Source: DATFDN01 sp963818725 (GTDB taxonomy: Bacteria > Pseudomonadota > Alphaproteobacteria > Acetobacterales > Acetobacteraceae). Taken from it: a stretch of DNA of 64,000 bases. The notes beneath the pieces were generated by a model. The model ran no database searches. It was not told the origin of the DNA and saw nothing but the letters and a program-made list of their open reading frames with translations. Location: positions 1 through 64,000 of the forward strand of contig CAWFTU010000013.1 in NCBI GenBank assembly GCA_963818725.1, written 5' to 3'. The position numbers and the translations under genes are program-made. Shown here in pieces: positions 41,732 through 50,956 of this stretch (position 1 is its first letter; every line of letters begins with the position of its first letter).

Positions 41732-43108
41732 TTACCGGAGCGCGTCCGCCGGAATGGTTGCCCACGCGGCCGCTGCGCCGGCCAACTGCACCGCGCCGCC
41801 TGCGAGCAAGGCAGCGCTCAGGCCCGCGGGTCCGCCGCCCATCAGTGCGTAGAGCGTGCCAAGCATGGCCACGCCCAGTGTGGCGCCGACCATCCGCGCA
41901 ACGTTGATCAGCGCGGAGGCGGTGCCGGAGCGTGTGGACGATACAGAACCGACCGCGACTCCCATCAGCGGGCCGGTGTTCACACCCATGCCAAGCCCGG
42001 TGAGCAGCAGGCCCGCCTGCGCCAGCCACATCGGTCGCCCCGCCTGGGTCAACGCCGCAACGATCAGGCCAAGCCCGATGATTGCCATCCCGCCCGCTGT
42101 GGCTGCGCGCGCGCCGCAGCGTTCGGCCAGCGCGCCCGAGCGCCGGGAGACGAGCACGAAGACGATTGCCATCGGCATCAACGCCAGCCCGGCCTGTACC
42201 GGGCTCAAGGGCCGGGCGCCGTTCGCTCCGCCCTGCCAGATCAGCGGCAGCAGGAACAGCAGGCCATACATGCCAAACGTCATCGCAGCCGTGGCCGCGA
42301 CCGCACCCGCGAAGGACGCCTGGCGGAACAGAGGCAGGGGCACGAGCGCAGCCTCGCCCTGGCGGCGTTCGACGATCAGGAACAACACCGCGGCGCTCAG
42401 CGCGGCCAGCAGGGCGATGGCGAGCAGGTCAGGCGCGTCGCGGCCTTCAATCGCCGCCAGTGCCAGACCACCGAGCGCGACAGCTCCGAGGATCTGTCCC
42501 GCCAGGTCGAACCGGCGCCCCTGCGGATCAGCCGATTCGGGCACGACGCGCCAGGCGAGCAGGCAGGCAACGGCGCCGAGCGGCAGCACGATCAGGAACA
42601 CGCTCCGCCAGCCGAAGGCCTCGATCAGCAATCCGCCGAGCGTCGGGCCGATCGCGAAGGCCAGTCCGTTGCAGCCCGCCCAGATGCCGAGCGCACGTCC
42701 GCGCTCGACCGGATCGGTCCAGACCACGCGCAGGATCGCGAGCGAGGCGGGCAACAGGAGCGCCGCTCCGAAACCGGCGATGCACCGCCCGCCGATCAGC
42801 ACCGCGGCACCCGGCGCGAGTCCGCAGGCGAGGCATCCTGCCGAGAAGACGGCAACGCCGGCGATGAAGATGCGCCGCCGCCCCGAAAGATCGCCAAGCA
42901 GGCCGCCGGTCAGCAGGAACAGCGCGTAGGTCAGGTTGTAGCCGTCCACCACCCATTGCAGCGACGCGACACCGACGCGGAGCCCCGCCCCAATCGGCCG
43001 GAGCGCGAGGTTGGCAACCGACGTGTCGATCTGCGCGATCAGCACGCCGAGGCACAGGGCCAGCAGCACGGGTGCGCGGCGGACCGCTTCTGTCGTCGGG
43101 CGGGGCAT
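41732..43108 (-). CDS. MFS transporter, DHA2 family drug-efflux type
   Basis: A 458-residue carrier: LLALCLGVLIAQIDTSVANLALRPIG, LQWVVDGYNLTYALFLLTGGLLGDLSGRRRIF and GIWAGCNGLAFAIGPTLGGLLIEAFGWRSVFLI (antiporter motif C). It is probably 14 segments. ATG 43108 has GGGAG 6 bases upstream. It is divergent from an ArsR-like regulator 126 bases away, which is its likely repressor. The substrate is unknown. Confidence 0.85.
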   Translation of the reverse strand: MPRPTTEAVRRAPVLLALCLGVLIAQIDTSVANLALRPIGAGLRVGVASLQWVVDGYNLTYALFLLTGGLLGDLSGRRRIFIAGVAVFSAGCLACGLAPGAAVLIGGRCIAGFGAALLLPASLAILRVVWTDPVERGRALGIWAGCNGLAFAIGPTLGGLLIEAFGWRSVFLIVLPLGAVACLLAWRVVPESADPQGRRFDLAGQILGAVALGGLALAAIEGRDAPDLLAIALLAALSAAVLFLIVERRQGEAALVPLPLFRQASFAGAVAATAAMTFGMYGLLFLLPLIWQGGANGARPLSPVQAGLALMPMAIVFVLVSRRSGALAERCGARAATAGGMAIIGLGLIVAALTQAGRPMWLAQAGLLLTGLGMGVNTGPLMGVAVGSVSSTRSGTASALINVARMVGATLGVAMLGTLYALMGGGPAGLSAALLAGGAVQLAGAAAAWATIPADALR

Positions 43109-43234
43109 GGCATCTCCCGTCATTGGCTGACGGAGAGGTGGCCGCGCGGCCCAGCAAAGGCGCCCGCCATCGTTTCGGCCGATGCCGAAGCGACGGCGGG
43201 TGCCCCGGTCGGGCGCGAGGGCTAGATAGCGCCC

Positions 43235-43936
43235 ATGCCAAGCGTGTTGCGGATTGCCGAGATCGCGTCGCTCCTGGGCGATCCGGCCCGGGTGAACATG
43301 ATGCTGGCGCTCGCCGATGGGCAGGCGCTGCCCGCGGGCGATCTGGCGCTGGCGGCCCGGATCGCGCCCGCCACCGCCAGCGGGCACCTGGGGCAGCTCG
43401 TGCGCGGCGGCCTGCTTGGAGTCGCGCAGCAGGGCCGGCACCGCTACTACCGCATCGCCTCAGCCGAGGTCGCCGGCCTGATCGAAACGGTTCTGGCGCT
43501 GGCGGCAACTCAGGAGGAGGCGCGAGAGCCGCCGCGGCGTGTCCCATGCCGAGCCGAAGCCGCGCTGCGCGAGGCACGCACCTGCTACAACCATCTGGCC
43601 GGACGCCTGGGCGTGGCCCTGGCGGACGCGCTCGCCGCCGCCGGGCACGTCACGCTCGGCATCGATGGCGGCGAGGTAACGTCGCAAGGGCGCGACTTCC
43701 TGGCGGGGTTCGGCTTGGACCTCGGCCAGGGCAAACGCACAGCATTCTGCCGCACCTGCATCGACTGGAGCGAGCGGCGGTTGCACCTCGCGGGCCATAT
43801 CGGCGCCGGCCTGTGCGCGCGCTGCTTCGATCTCAACTGGCTCGAGCGGCGCCCCGCCTCCCGCGCCATCGCCGTCACACCGGTCGGGCGGCAGGGGTTC
43901 CGGACGGTGTTCGGGTTCGTCTGCGATCTCCCATGA
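43235..43936 (+). CDS. ArsR-family regulator with a C-terminal Cys4 module
   Basis: A 233-residue protein. Residues 5-85 are an ArsR winged helix (IASLLGDPARVNMMLALADGQALPAGDLALAARIAPATASGHLGQLVRGGLL...GRHRYYRI). The C-terminal part has FCRTCIDW and LCARCFDL (Cys 172, 175, 194, 197), suggesting a zinc site or a metal/thiol sensor. Ordinary ArsR proteins are about 100-120 residues, so this is the longer type. It is divergent from the MFS exporter it probably regulates. Confidence 0.8.
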   Translation: MPSVLRIAEIASLLGDPARVNMMLALADGQALPAGDLALAARIAPATASGHLGQLVRGGLLGVAQQGRHRYYRIASAEVAGLIETVLALAATQEEAREPPRRVPCRAEAALREARTCYNHLAGRLGVALADALAAAGHVTLGIDGGEVTSQGRDFLAGFGLDLGQGKRTAFCRTCIDWSERRLHLAGHIGAGLCARCFDLNWLERRPASRAIAVTPVGRQGFRTVFGFVCDLP

Positions 43937-43965
43937 TTCTGCTGTCAGTTCAGACCGACCCCGGC

Positions 43966-45105
43966 TCAGGCCACCGCGAAGCGGGCCAGGACTTTGCGGT
44001 CCACCTCGATGCCGAGGCCGGGGCCGTCCGGCACCCGCACGATGCCGGCCTGCTGCACGATGGGCTCCCGCGCCAGATTGTCGCGCAGCGGGTTCGGCGT
44101 CTGCTCGAACTCCAGCATCGGCGGCATCGGGCGGAAGGCTGGCGGCTGGTCCGGCAGGGCGGCCAGGAACTGCACCGTGGCGGCCAGGCCGATGGCGCTG
44201 CCCCAGGCATGCGGCACGCACTCCACCCCAAAGGCGCTGGCGAGCGTGGCGATCTTGCGCATCTCACTGATACCGCCGGCGGCGCAGACATCGGGCTGCA
44301 CGATGTCCATCGCCTTCTTCGCGATCACGTCGCGAAAGCCCCAGCGGGTAAAGTCGTTCTCGCCGCCGGCCACCGCGAGGTCGAGCGCCTGCGTCACCTG
44401 CACGTAGCCGTCGTGGTCCTCGGGGCTGACCGGCTCCTCGAACCACAGCAAATCCAGCTCTTCGAGCATCCGGCCGAGGCGGATCGCCTGCGGCACGGTG
44501 AAGCAGTGGTTCGCATCCACCGCGAGCGCGACATCCGGGCCGATGGCGTCGCGCACCGCCTTGACCCGGCGGACGTCGAGCCGCGGGTCACCGAGGCCGA
44601 TCTTCATCTTGATGGCGCGGAAGCCCTGCTCCTTGTACTCCAGCGCCTCCTCGACCGCCTCCTCGACCAGGCGGTCCATGTCGATAAAGTAGAGGCCGGT
44701 GGCGTAGGCCCGGATCTCCTTCCGGTAGGCGCCGCCGATCAGCTTGTGGATGGGCAGCCCGGTGGCGCGGCCCATCACGTCCCACAGCGCGATGTCGATG
44801 CCCGAGAGCGCGGTGATGGAGAAGCCTTGCGCGCCGTAGTCCTTGATGCGGTTGTAGAGGTCCTCCCACACCACCTCGACGTCGAAGGGGTCGCGGCCGA
44901 TCAGGCGCGGGGCGTATTGCGTCTCGATCAGCGCCTTGTTCACCGCCGCGGGGCCGTAGCACTCGCCCCAACCGGTGACGCCGGCATCGGTCTCCACCTC
45001 GACGAGGCAGGAACTGCGCGTGGTGTAGAGCCAGCCGCGGGCGGAGGTGAAGGGCCGGTCGACCTTGGATTGCAGCAGGTGGCACGTGACTTTCGTGACC
45101 TTCAT
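43966..45105 (-). CDS. enolase-superfamily sugar-acid enzyme, D-galactarolactone cycloisomerase-like
   Basis: A 379-residue mandelate racemase/muconate lactonising enzyme family member. Catalytic residues are visible: K166 and K168 (KMK), the metal ligands D197 (VDANH), E223 (WFEEP) and E249 (GGEND), and H299 (VPHAWGSAIGLA). Segments YGAQGFSITALSGIDIALWD and RAYATGLYF closely resemble Agrobacterium Gci (from memory), which opens D-galactarolactone in galacturonate breakdown. It lies at the end of a sugar ABC transporter operon on the same strand, which supports a role in using an imported sugar acid or lactone. Confidence 0.8.
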   Translation of the reverse strand: MKVTKVTCHLLQSKVDRPFTSARGWLYTTRSSCLVEVETDAGVTGWGECYGPAAVNKALIETQYAPRLIGRDPFDVEVVWEDLYNRIKDYGAQGFSITALSGIDIALWDVMGRATGLPIHKLIGGAYRKEIRAYATGLYFIDMDRLVEEAVEEALEYKEQGFRAIKMKIGLGDPRLDVRRVKAVRDAIGPDVALAVDANHCFTVPQAIRLGRMLEELDLLWFEEPVSPEDHDGYVQVTQALDLAVAGGENDFTRWGFRDVIAKKAMDIVQPDVCAAGGISEMRKIATLASAFGVECVPHAWGSAIGLAATVQFLAALPDQPPAFRPMPPMLEFEQTPNPLRDNLAREPIVQQAGIVRVPDGPGLGIEVDRKVLARFAVA

Positions 45106-45143
45106 GGCAATTCCTCGATACCCTTGGAAGTCCTTACGCTCTC

Positions 45144-46157
45144 TCACGGCCGGCGCCGCTCCGCCGCTGCCAACCGGGCGATGCGAGAGCGCCACAGCGC
45201 CGCCGCCTGCGCTCGGATGAAAGCGGACGCCCTGAAGATAACGAGCGTGGCGATCAGCACCGCGCCGGTGACAATCTGCTGTTCCTCGGGCGTCACCCCA
45301 GCCAGGCCGAGCGCGTTCTGCACGAACGCGAGCACGAGAATGGCGATCAGCACGCCGCCCATCGTTCCGCTGCCGCCAAATATGTTGACGCCGCCCAGCA
45401 CCACGGCGGTGATCACCGGCAATTCGAGCCCCGTCGCGGTGTCGGCCCGTGCGCTCGCCAGATAGGCGGTGAGCACGACGGCCGCGACCGAGCACATCGC
45501 CCCCGAGGTGGCGAACACACCCAGAATGCTCCGCCGCACGTCGACGCCTGAAAACCGCGCCACCTCACGGTTGTTGCCCATGGCGAACAGCGCCCGCCCC
45601 CAATGCGTCCCATGCAGAAAAATGGCAAAGCCGATAAACAGCACGGCGAAAATCAGCGAGCACCACGGCACGGGTGTGCCCGCGACGGTGCCGAACCCGA
45701 TGTTCTGGTACCAGTCCGGGAAATCGCTGACGCCGCGCTCCTCAAGCACGATCTGGGCAATGCCGCGATACAACGCGAGCGTGCCGATCGTGACCACCAG
45801 CGACGGCAGCCCGGCATAGGCGACAATCGCGCCATTGAGCAGCCCGGCCAGCGTGCCGATCGCGACGCCGATCGGTATCGCCGCGCCAATCGGCAGCCCG
45901 TTCTCCAGGGACACTGCCATCGTGGCCGCGCAAAGCCCGGTGATGGAGCCCACGGATATGTCGATCTCACCGGTGACGATGACCAGGGTCATGGCGAGCG
46001 CCACGATCGCGCCCGGCATGGCGCCGGCAATGGCGATGGAGATGTTGGAGGCCGCTAGGAAATAAGGCGAGGTGCCGGCGCCGAAGACGAAGGCCGCGAT
46101 CAGGAACACCAAGAGCAGCGTTTCCCATCGGGTGAACAGGGCGGCGACCCGCCTCAT
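45144..46157 (-). CDS. monosaccharide ABC transporter permease (RbsC/RhaQ-like)
   Basis: A 337-residue permease with about nine membrane segments. MTLVIVTGEIDISVGSITGLCAATMA and LPSLVVTIGTLALYRGIAQIV are CUT2-family features. VLGGVNIFGGSGTMGGVLIAI is the segment contacting the ATPase. It starts within the stop of the other permease (ATGA, 46154-46157). Two different permease genes with one double ATPase suggest a heterodimeric channel, as in rhamnose or AI-2 importers. Confidence 0.88.
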   Translation of the reverse strand: MRRVAALFTRWETLLLVFLIAAFVFGAGTSPYFLAASNISIAIAGAMPGAIVALAMTLVIVTGEIDISVGSITGLCAATMAVSLENGLPIGAAIPIGVAIGTLAGLLNGAIVAYAGLPSLVVTIGTLALYRGIAQIVLEERGVSDFPDWYQNIGFGTVAGTPVPWCSLIFAVLFIGFAIFLHGTHWGRALFAMGNNREVARFSGVDVRRSILGVFATSGAMCSVAAVVLTAYLASARADTATGLELPVITAVVLGGVNIFGGSGTMGGVLIAILVLAFVQNALGLAGVTPEEQQIVTGAVLIATLVIFRASAFIRAQAAALWRSRIARLAAAERRRP

Positions 46158-47173
46158 CGCCGCCGTCCGCGCCGACTCTGCTCGCGCTCCGCCAGTTCCG
46201 CGCGACGCGCCAGTCCGCTGTAGAGCAAGACCGTGCCCAGGATCGCCACGCCGATCACGGCCTCCAGCCAGAACTGATTGATGCCGAACAGCTCCACCCC
46301 GTTCTGGAGCACGGCGAAGATAACGGCGCCGAGAGCCGCGCCGTACACGGAGCCGCTGCCGCCGAATATGCTCACCCCGCCCACGACAACCGCCGAAATG
46401 GCCTGCAAGTGCAGATCGGGCGCGATCACCGCGTCGACGGTGCCGAAGCGCGCTCCCCAGAGCACGCCCACGAACCCACACAGCACGCCCGACACGATGA
46501 AGACGAAGGCGAGGTGTCCCGTCTCGCCGATCCCCGCGAGACGGGCGCTCTCCGGACTTGATCCTATAGCGTAGAGATTTCGACCGGTGCGCGTGTAGCG
46601 GGCGAACCAGCCGAACAGCACCGTGAGCAGGAGCGCGACCCACACCAGCAGCGGCACCCGGGCGAGATGGACTTGCGCCAGGCGCTGGTAGCTGTCCGGC
46701 AGCACGGTTGCCGAGATCTGCCGCCCGCCCGCGAGCGCGATCGCCGCGCCACGGTAGATCGCGAGCGTCGCCAGGGTGGCCACAATCGCCGGAATGCGCG
46801 CGATCGCCACCAGGAGCGCATTGCCGAGCCCGAGCACGCCGCCAACGCCGCAACCGATCAGCAGCGCCAAGACAATGCGCGTTTTCGGGAAATGTTCCAG
46901 CCAATCGGCGGTCGCGAAGGCGCTGATGGCCACCATGGCACCGACCGAGAGGTCGATCTGCCGCGCGATGATGACGAGCGCCTCGCCCAACGCCACGATA
47001 CAAACGAGCGTCGCCGAAAGTGCCACCTGTTCCAGGTTCGCGCCGTCCAGGAAACGCGGCGCGCGCAGCGTCACCGCCGCGCAGATCAGCACGAGCGCGA
47101 GCACGAGCCCGAGTTCGCGCACGCGGCGGAAATGTCCGAGCACATCAGAGGGCGCGAAAGCCGGCCGGGTCAT
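46154..47173 (-). CDS. monosaccharide ABC transporter permease (RbsC/RhaP-like)
   Basis: A 339-residue CUT2 permease: GEALVIIARQIDLSVGAMVAISAFATADWL, AIVATLATLAIYRGAAIALAGGRQI and VVVGGVSIFGGSGSVYGAALGAVIFAVLQNGVELFGIN. It follows the ATPase gene after 21 bases. It is related to, but clearly different from, the second permease downstream. The pair forms the membrane channel. Confidence 0.88.
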   Translation of the reverse strand: MTRPAFAPSDVLGHFRRVRELGLVLALVLICAAVTLRAPRFLDGANLEQVALSATLVCIVALGEALVIIARQIDLSVGAMVAISAFATADWLEHFPKTRIVLALLIGCGVGGVLGLGNALLVAIARIPAIVATLATLAIYRGAAIALAGGRQISATVLPDSYQRLAQVHLARVPLLVWVALLLTVLFGWFARYTRTGRNLYAIGSSPESARLAGIGETGHLAFVFIVSGVLCGFVGVLWGARFGTVDAVIAPDLHLQAISAVVVGGVSIFGGSGSVYGAALGAVIFAVLQNGVELFGINQFWLEAVIGVAILGTVLLYSGLARRAELAEREQSRRGRRR

Positions 47174-47194
47174 ACCCTCTGAACCAGAACTCGC

Positions 47195-48799
47195 TCATGG
47201 CGGCAACCTGGCGGGCTGGGGCTGCTCCGCGCTGTGCGCGGCCGCGAGCATGATCGCCTCTCGGTCCGCGGACTCGCGCGTGAACTCCGCGGCGATTCGG
47301 CCGCCGCGGAACACAAGGATGCGGTCCGCCATCGCCATCACCTCAGGGGCTTCGTCGCTGATCAGGATAATCGCCAAGCCCCGCGCCGCGAGTTGCGACA
47401 CGATACGGTGGATTTCCGCCTTCGCGCCGACATCGATGCCGCGCGTCGGCTGATCCAGGATCAGGATGCGCGGCTCCGGCATCAGCCATTTCGCCAGCAG
47501 CACCTTCTGCTGGTTGCCGCCAGAAAGCGTGTTCGTCGGCTGCTCGATGCCGCCGGTTGCGATCACCCGCATCCGCTCGGCGAAGCTCGCCGCCAACGTC
47601 GCTTCCCTGTTTCGGTCGATCAGGCCGAAACCGAGGGACAGCCGACGCAGGATTGGAAGGGTTTCGTTCGCCCGGATCGGGAATGGCAGAACCAGTCCCT
47701 GTTGGTGCCGATCCTCCGGAAGCAGCGAAATCCCGAGCCGCAGCGCATCCCGCGGCGTTCGCACCCGGACCGCACCGCCGTGGATGCGAATCTCACCGCG
47801 GTCGGGCGCGACGATGCCGAACAGCATTTCGGCGACTTCCGAGCGGCCGGCCCCCACGAGTCCGAAAAGCCCCAGGACTTCGCCCATGCGCAACGCGAAG
47901 CTGACATCGTCGACAAAACCGGCGCCGCAGAGGCCCTGAACTTGCAACACCGACGGTCCGATCTTCGCGTCCTCCTTCGAAAACAGCGCGCCCGGATCGC
48001 TGCCGATCATGGAGCGCACGGTCTGCTCCGGCGTGAGTTCGGAGGCGGGCGCGGTGATGACGCGCCGCCCCGAGCGGAGGATCGTGACATCATCGCCGAG
48101 ATCGAGGATCTCATCGATGAAGTGACTGATGAACAATATGGCAACGCCGTGCTGCTTGAGCCGCGCGACCAGCTCGAACAGCCGCGCCACCTCACGGCCC
48201 GAAATCGCCGACGTCGGCTCGTCCATCACCAGCACGCGCGCATCGAACGAAAGCGCCCTGGCGATCTCGACGGCGTGCCGCTCGGCAACGCCGAGTAGCT
48301 TGACCGGCAGCCCCACGTCGAGCGCCATACCGATGCGCGCCAGCAGCTCGCGCGCATCCCGGCGCATCGTAGCCCAGTCGACCGCGCCAAGCCGCCGCTT
48401 CTGACGCCCTGCGAAAATGTTCTCGGCGACCGACAGGTCGGGGAACAGCGCCGGATGCTGATGCACAACCGCGATGCCGTGACGGCGCGCGTCAGCCGCG
48501 CCGTGCAGCTCGATTTCGCTACCGTCCAGAAGAATGCGGCCGGCATCCGGGCGATGGATTCCGGCAAGGATTTTTACAATCGTGCTCTTGCCCGCCCCAT
48601 TCTCGCCCGCGAGCGAATGCACGCGACCGCCGCGCAGGCTCAGATCAACCGCGCTCAAGACCTCGACGGGACCGAACCGCTTGGTCACTCCGCGAAGCGC
48701 GATGATCGGTGTTCCGGATTCGCTACGATTTGGCTCGCCTTTTCCTCCGTCCTCTCCCGCGAGCGGAAGAGGAGGCAAGGGCGCCGGCTCCGGCCACAT
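47195..48799 (-). CDS. sugar ABC transporter ATPase, two domains (RbsA/RhaT-like), with repeat-derived N-terminus
   Basis: A 534-residue ATPase with two ABC domains. The first has Walker A GENGAGKST and VLVMDEPTSAI; the second has the degenerate GLVGAGRSEV, the signature LSGGNQQKVLLAKWL and ILILDQPTRGID. The family normally begins a few residues before IALRGVTKRFGPV. Here the only usable start, ATG 48799, adds about 30 residues (PLPPLPLAGEDGGKGEPN) translated from a REP-like palindrome. It follows the binding-protein gene by 6 bases and is co-transcribed with both permeases. Confidence 0.9.
   Translation of the reverse strand: MWPEPAPLPPLPLAGEDGGKGEPNRSESGTPIIALRGVTKRFGPVEVLSAVDLSLRGGRVHSLAGENGAGKSTIVKILAGIHRPDAGRILLDGSEIELHGAADARRHGIAVVHQHPALFPDLSVAENIFAGRQKRRLGAVDWATMRRDARELLARIGMALDVGLPVKLLGVAERHAVEIARALSFDARVLVMDEPTSAISGREVARLFELVARLKQHGVAILFISHFIDEILDLGDDVTILRSGRRVITAPASELTPEQTVRSMIGSDPGALFSKEDAKIGPSVLQVQGLCGAGFVDDVSFALRMGEVLGLFGLVGAGRSEVAEMLFGIVAPDRGEIRIHGGAVRVRTPRDALRLGISLLPEDRHQQGLVLPFPIRANETLPILRRLSLGFGLIDRNREATLAASFAERMRVIATGGIEQPTNTLSGGNQQKVLLAKWLMPEPRILILDQPTRGIDVGAKAEIHRIVSQLAARGLAIILISDEAPEVMAMADRILVFRGGRIAAEFTRESADREAIMLAAAHSAEQPQPARLPP
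48737..48785. repeat. REP-like palindrome at the ATPase 5' end
   Basis: TCCTCCGTCCTCTCCCGCGA continues into its complement GCGGAAGAGGAGGCAAGG. It is a diverged copy of the dispersed family and lies wholly within the coding sequence of the ATPase N-terminus. Confidence 0.75.
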
Positions 48800-48805
48800 C
48801 CGGGT

Positions 48806-49843
48806 TTAGCTCCGGATCAGAAGTCGGTACTCCTTTAGATTCTCCGGTGTGAACTGCAACGGCTGACCTGTGACAATTTCGTGGTTCGGCTGAATCGTGT
48901 ACGTGCCGGGCCACTTGCCGTTAGGGATCGTGAACAAATCGCCTGGCTTGCCGTGGATCTTGCCTTCAGCGAAGTTCTTGGCGGCATAATAAGTGATGTA
49001 GCCAAGCTTTATCGGGTCCCAAAGATAAAAGACCTGGATCGTGCCATCGAGCATGTATTTCGCTGTGATGCTCGGCACGCACAGTCCTGCCAGCTTGATC
49101 GCGCCGTGCCCCTTGTTGACGGACTCGAGCGCCCGCGCCACCGCCGGCAGACCGGGACAGGTCGGCGCATAGAGGCCGCCCAGATCCGGATACTTCGTGG
49201 TCAGCGCGACCGTCAGGTCGAATGCCTTCTGTTCATTGTCGTAGCCGTAAACCTCATCGATGATCTGAATGTTCGGGTACTTCTTCATCTCGTTTCGGAA
49301 CGCCGCAACCCAGGCATTCTGGTTGGCCGCGGTTGGCTGCGCGGAAACGATCGCGACCTTGCCTTTCTCACCCATGACTGCCGCCAGCTTGTCGGCCGCG
49401 AAGCTGCCGACGGATTCGGTCGTCGCCTGATTGACGAAGAATGGCCGTCCGTCGGGTGCAGAATCGGCATCGTAAGTAATCACCTTGGCGCCCAGCCGTT
49501 GCGCGCGCTTCATCGCCGGCACCACCGCGTTGGGATCGCTCGGCGCCACGGCGACGGCAGGGACGTGCCGGTCGGCGAGGTTGTTGATGATCTCGATCTG
49601 CGCCTGCGGGCTCGACTGTGTCGGCCCATAGTTTTTCGCCGTACCGCCGATCTCGCTCGCGGCGATCTGCGCGCCCTTGAGGGTCGCGTTGTAGTACGGG
49701 TTCGTGGTCTCCTTTATGACCATCGCCAGCTCGAATTCAGCCGCTCCGGCTGACGGTGACCAATGCCAGACGGCACTCGCCAGCGCGACGGCGGCAATTC
49801 CCGCCATGATGAAGCCAGCGAGTACTCCGCGTTTCCTGCCCAT
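48806..49843 (-). CDS. periplasmic sugar-binding protein (RbsB/RhaS-like)
   Basis: A 345-residue binding protein. An export signal (GVLAGFIMAGIAAVALASAVW...AGAAEF) is followed by a type I periplasmic fold: ELAMVIKETTNPYYNATLKGAQIAASEIGG, PSDPNAVVPAMKRAQRLGAKVITYDADSAPDGRPFFVNQ and AAVMGEKGKVAIVSAQ. This arrangement (VAP.DP.A......G..V.T.DAD) is the rhamnose/AI-2 subgroup. It is the first gene of the operon binding protein - ATPase - permease - permease - cycloisomerase. Confidence 0.88.
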   Translation of the reverse strand: MGRKRGVLAGFIMAGIAAVALASAVWHWSPSAGAAEFELAMVIKETTNPYYNATLKGAQIAASEIGGTAKNYGPTQSSPQAQIEIINNLADRHVPAVAVAPSDPNAVVPAMKRAQRLGAKVITYDADSAPDGRPFFVNQATTESVGSFAADKLAAVMGEKGKVAIVSAQPTAANQNAWVAAFRNEMKKYPNIQIIDEVYGYDNEQKAFDLTVALTTKYPDLGGLYAPTCPGLPAVARALESVNKGHGAIKLAGLCVPSITAKYMLDGTIQVFYLWDPIKLGYITYYAAKNFAEGKIHGKPGDLFTIPNGKWPGTYTIQPNHEIVTGQPLQFTPENLKEYRLLIRS

Positions 49844-50060
49844 TATGCTCGGCCTTTGTCGAGTCGGTTTCGTTCTAACTTGGTTGCCTACCTATGCTCC
49901 GGACGCGCCGGGCCAGAGTCCTAGCCGCGCCGGTTTGGCCGGCAAGCGAGTGCCGGGTCAAGCACCAGGGTAGTCTTGGCGCTCCCGATCCGTCCAGCGC
50001 CGCCAGCGAGGACACCGATCTTCGGCGTCGTGGACAGCGCGCGTGGATATCCGGGCTCGG

Positions 50061-50088
50061 TTGACCTGCGCTGGTACAGGCATAAGCT
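50061..50088 (+). promoter_or_regulatory. possible promoter of the nitrile hydratase operon
   Basis: TTGACC at 50061-50066 and TAAGCT at 50083-50088 with a 16-base spacer lie 30 bases before the nthA start. The fit to a housekeeping -35/-10 pair is fair. Nothing else is recognisable between the divergent binding-protein gene and nthA. Confidence 0.35.
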
Positions 50089-50118
50089 CGCGGGTAACGA
50101 CATGCCGGGGGAGTGCTT

Positions 50119-50736
50119 ATGGCTCACGAAGGACATAACGCGCCGCTTTCGGACACTGCCCTGCGCGTCAAGGCGCTGGAGTCCCTTCTCGTCGAGAAGG
50201 GCCTGGTCGATCCGCGGGCGCTGGACGCGATCGTCGACACTTACGAGACGAAAATCGGGCCGCACAACGGCGCCCGCGTCGTCGCCCGGGCCTGGGCCGA
50301 TCCGGAGTACAAAAAGCAGCTGCTCCAGGACGCGACGGCCGCGATTGCCGAGCTGGGCTACACCGGCGTCCAGGGCGAGGACATGGTTGTGGTCGAGAAC
50401 ACGCCCGAGGTCCACAACATGGTCGTGTGCACCCTGTGCTCCTGCTACCCCTGGCCGACGCTTGGCCTGCCGCCGAACTGGTACAAGTCGGCGCCCTATC
50501 GCTCGCGCGCGGTGATCGACCCGCGCGGCGTGCTGCGGGAATTCGGCGTGAGCCTGCCCGAGGACGTGCAGGTGCGCGTCTGGGATAGCAACGCGGAGCT
50601 GCGCTATCTCGTCCTGCCGATGCGTCCCGAGGGAACGGAGGCGATGAGCGAGGATCAACTCGCGGCCCTTGTCACGCGCGATTCCATGATCGGCACCGGG
50701 GTGGCGAAGACGCCTTCGGGGCGGATGGCGGCCTGA
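50119..50736 (+). CDS. nthA: nitrile hydratase alpha subunit, cobalt type
   Basis: Nitrile hydratase turns nitriles into amides. The metal-binding claw is V-CTLCSC (C104, C107, S108, C109); Thr after the first Cys marks the cobalt type, iron enzymes having Ser. Also visible are LVEKGLVDPRALDAIVDTYE, GPHNGARVVARAWADPEYK, NTPEVHNMVVCTLCSCYPWPTLGLPPNWYKSAPYRSRAV and VWDSNAELRYLVLP. ATG 50119 after GGGGGAG is preferred to GTG 50113. The length is normal (205). The subunit looks intact, but its partner genes are broken. Confidence 0.95.
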   Translation: MAHEGHNAPLSDTALRVKALESLLVEKGLVDPRALDAIVDTYETKIGPHNGARVVARAWADPEYKKQLLQDATAAIAELGYTGVQGEDMVVVENTPEVHNMVVCTLCSCYPWPTLGLPPNWYKSAPYRSRAVIDPRGVLREFGVSLPEDVQVRVWDSNAELRYLVLPMRPEGTEAMSEDQLAALVTRDSMIGTGVAKTPSGRMAA

Positions 50737-50956
50737 AAGGAGGGACGGGAATGAACGGCATTCACGACCTTGGCGGCATGCACGGCATGGGGCCGATCGC
50801 GCCCGAGCCGAACGAATCGCTCTTTCACGAGGAGTGGGAGCGGCGGATGTTCGGCCTGTTCATGGCTATCTTCGCGGGCGGGCACTACAATGTTGACGAG
50901 TTCCGCCACGCGATCGAGCGCATGGACCCGGCGCGCTATCTCAAATCCCCCTATTA

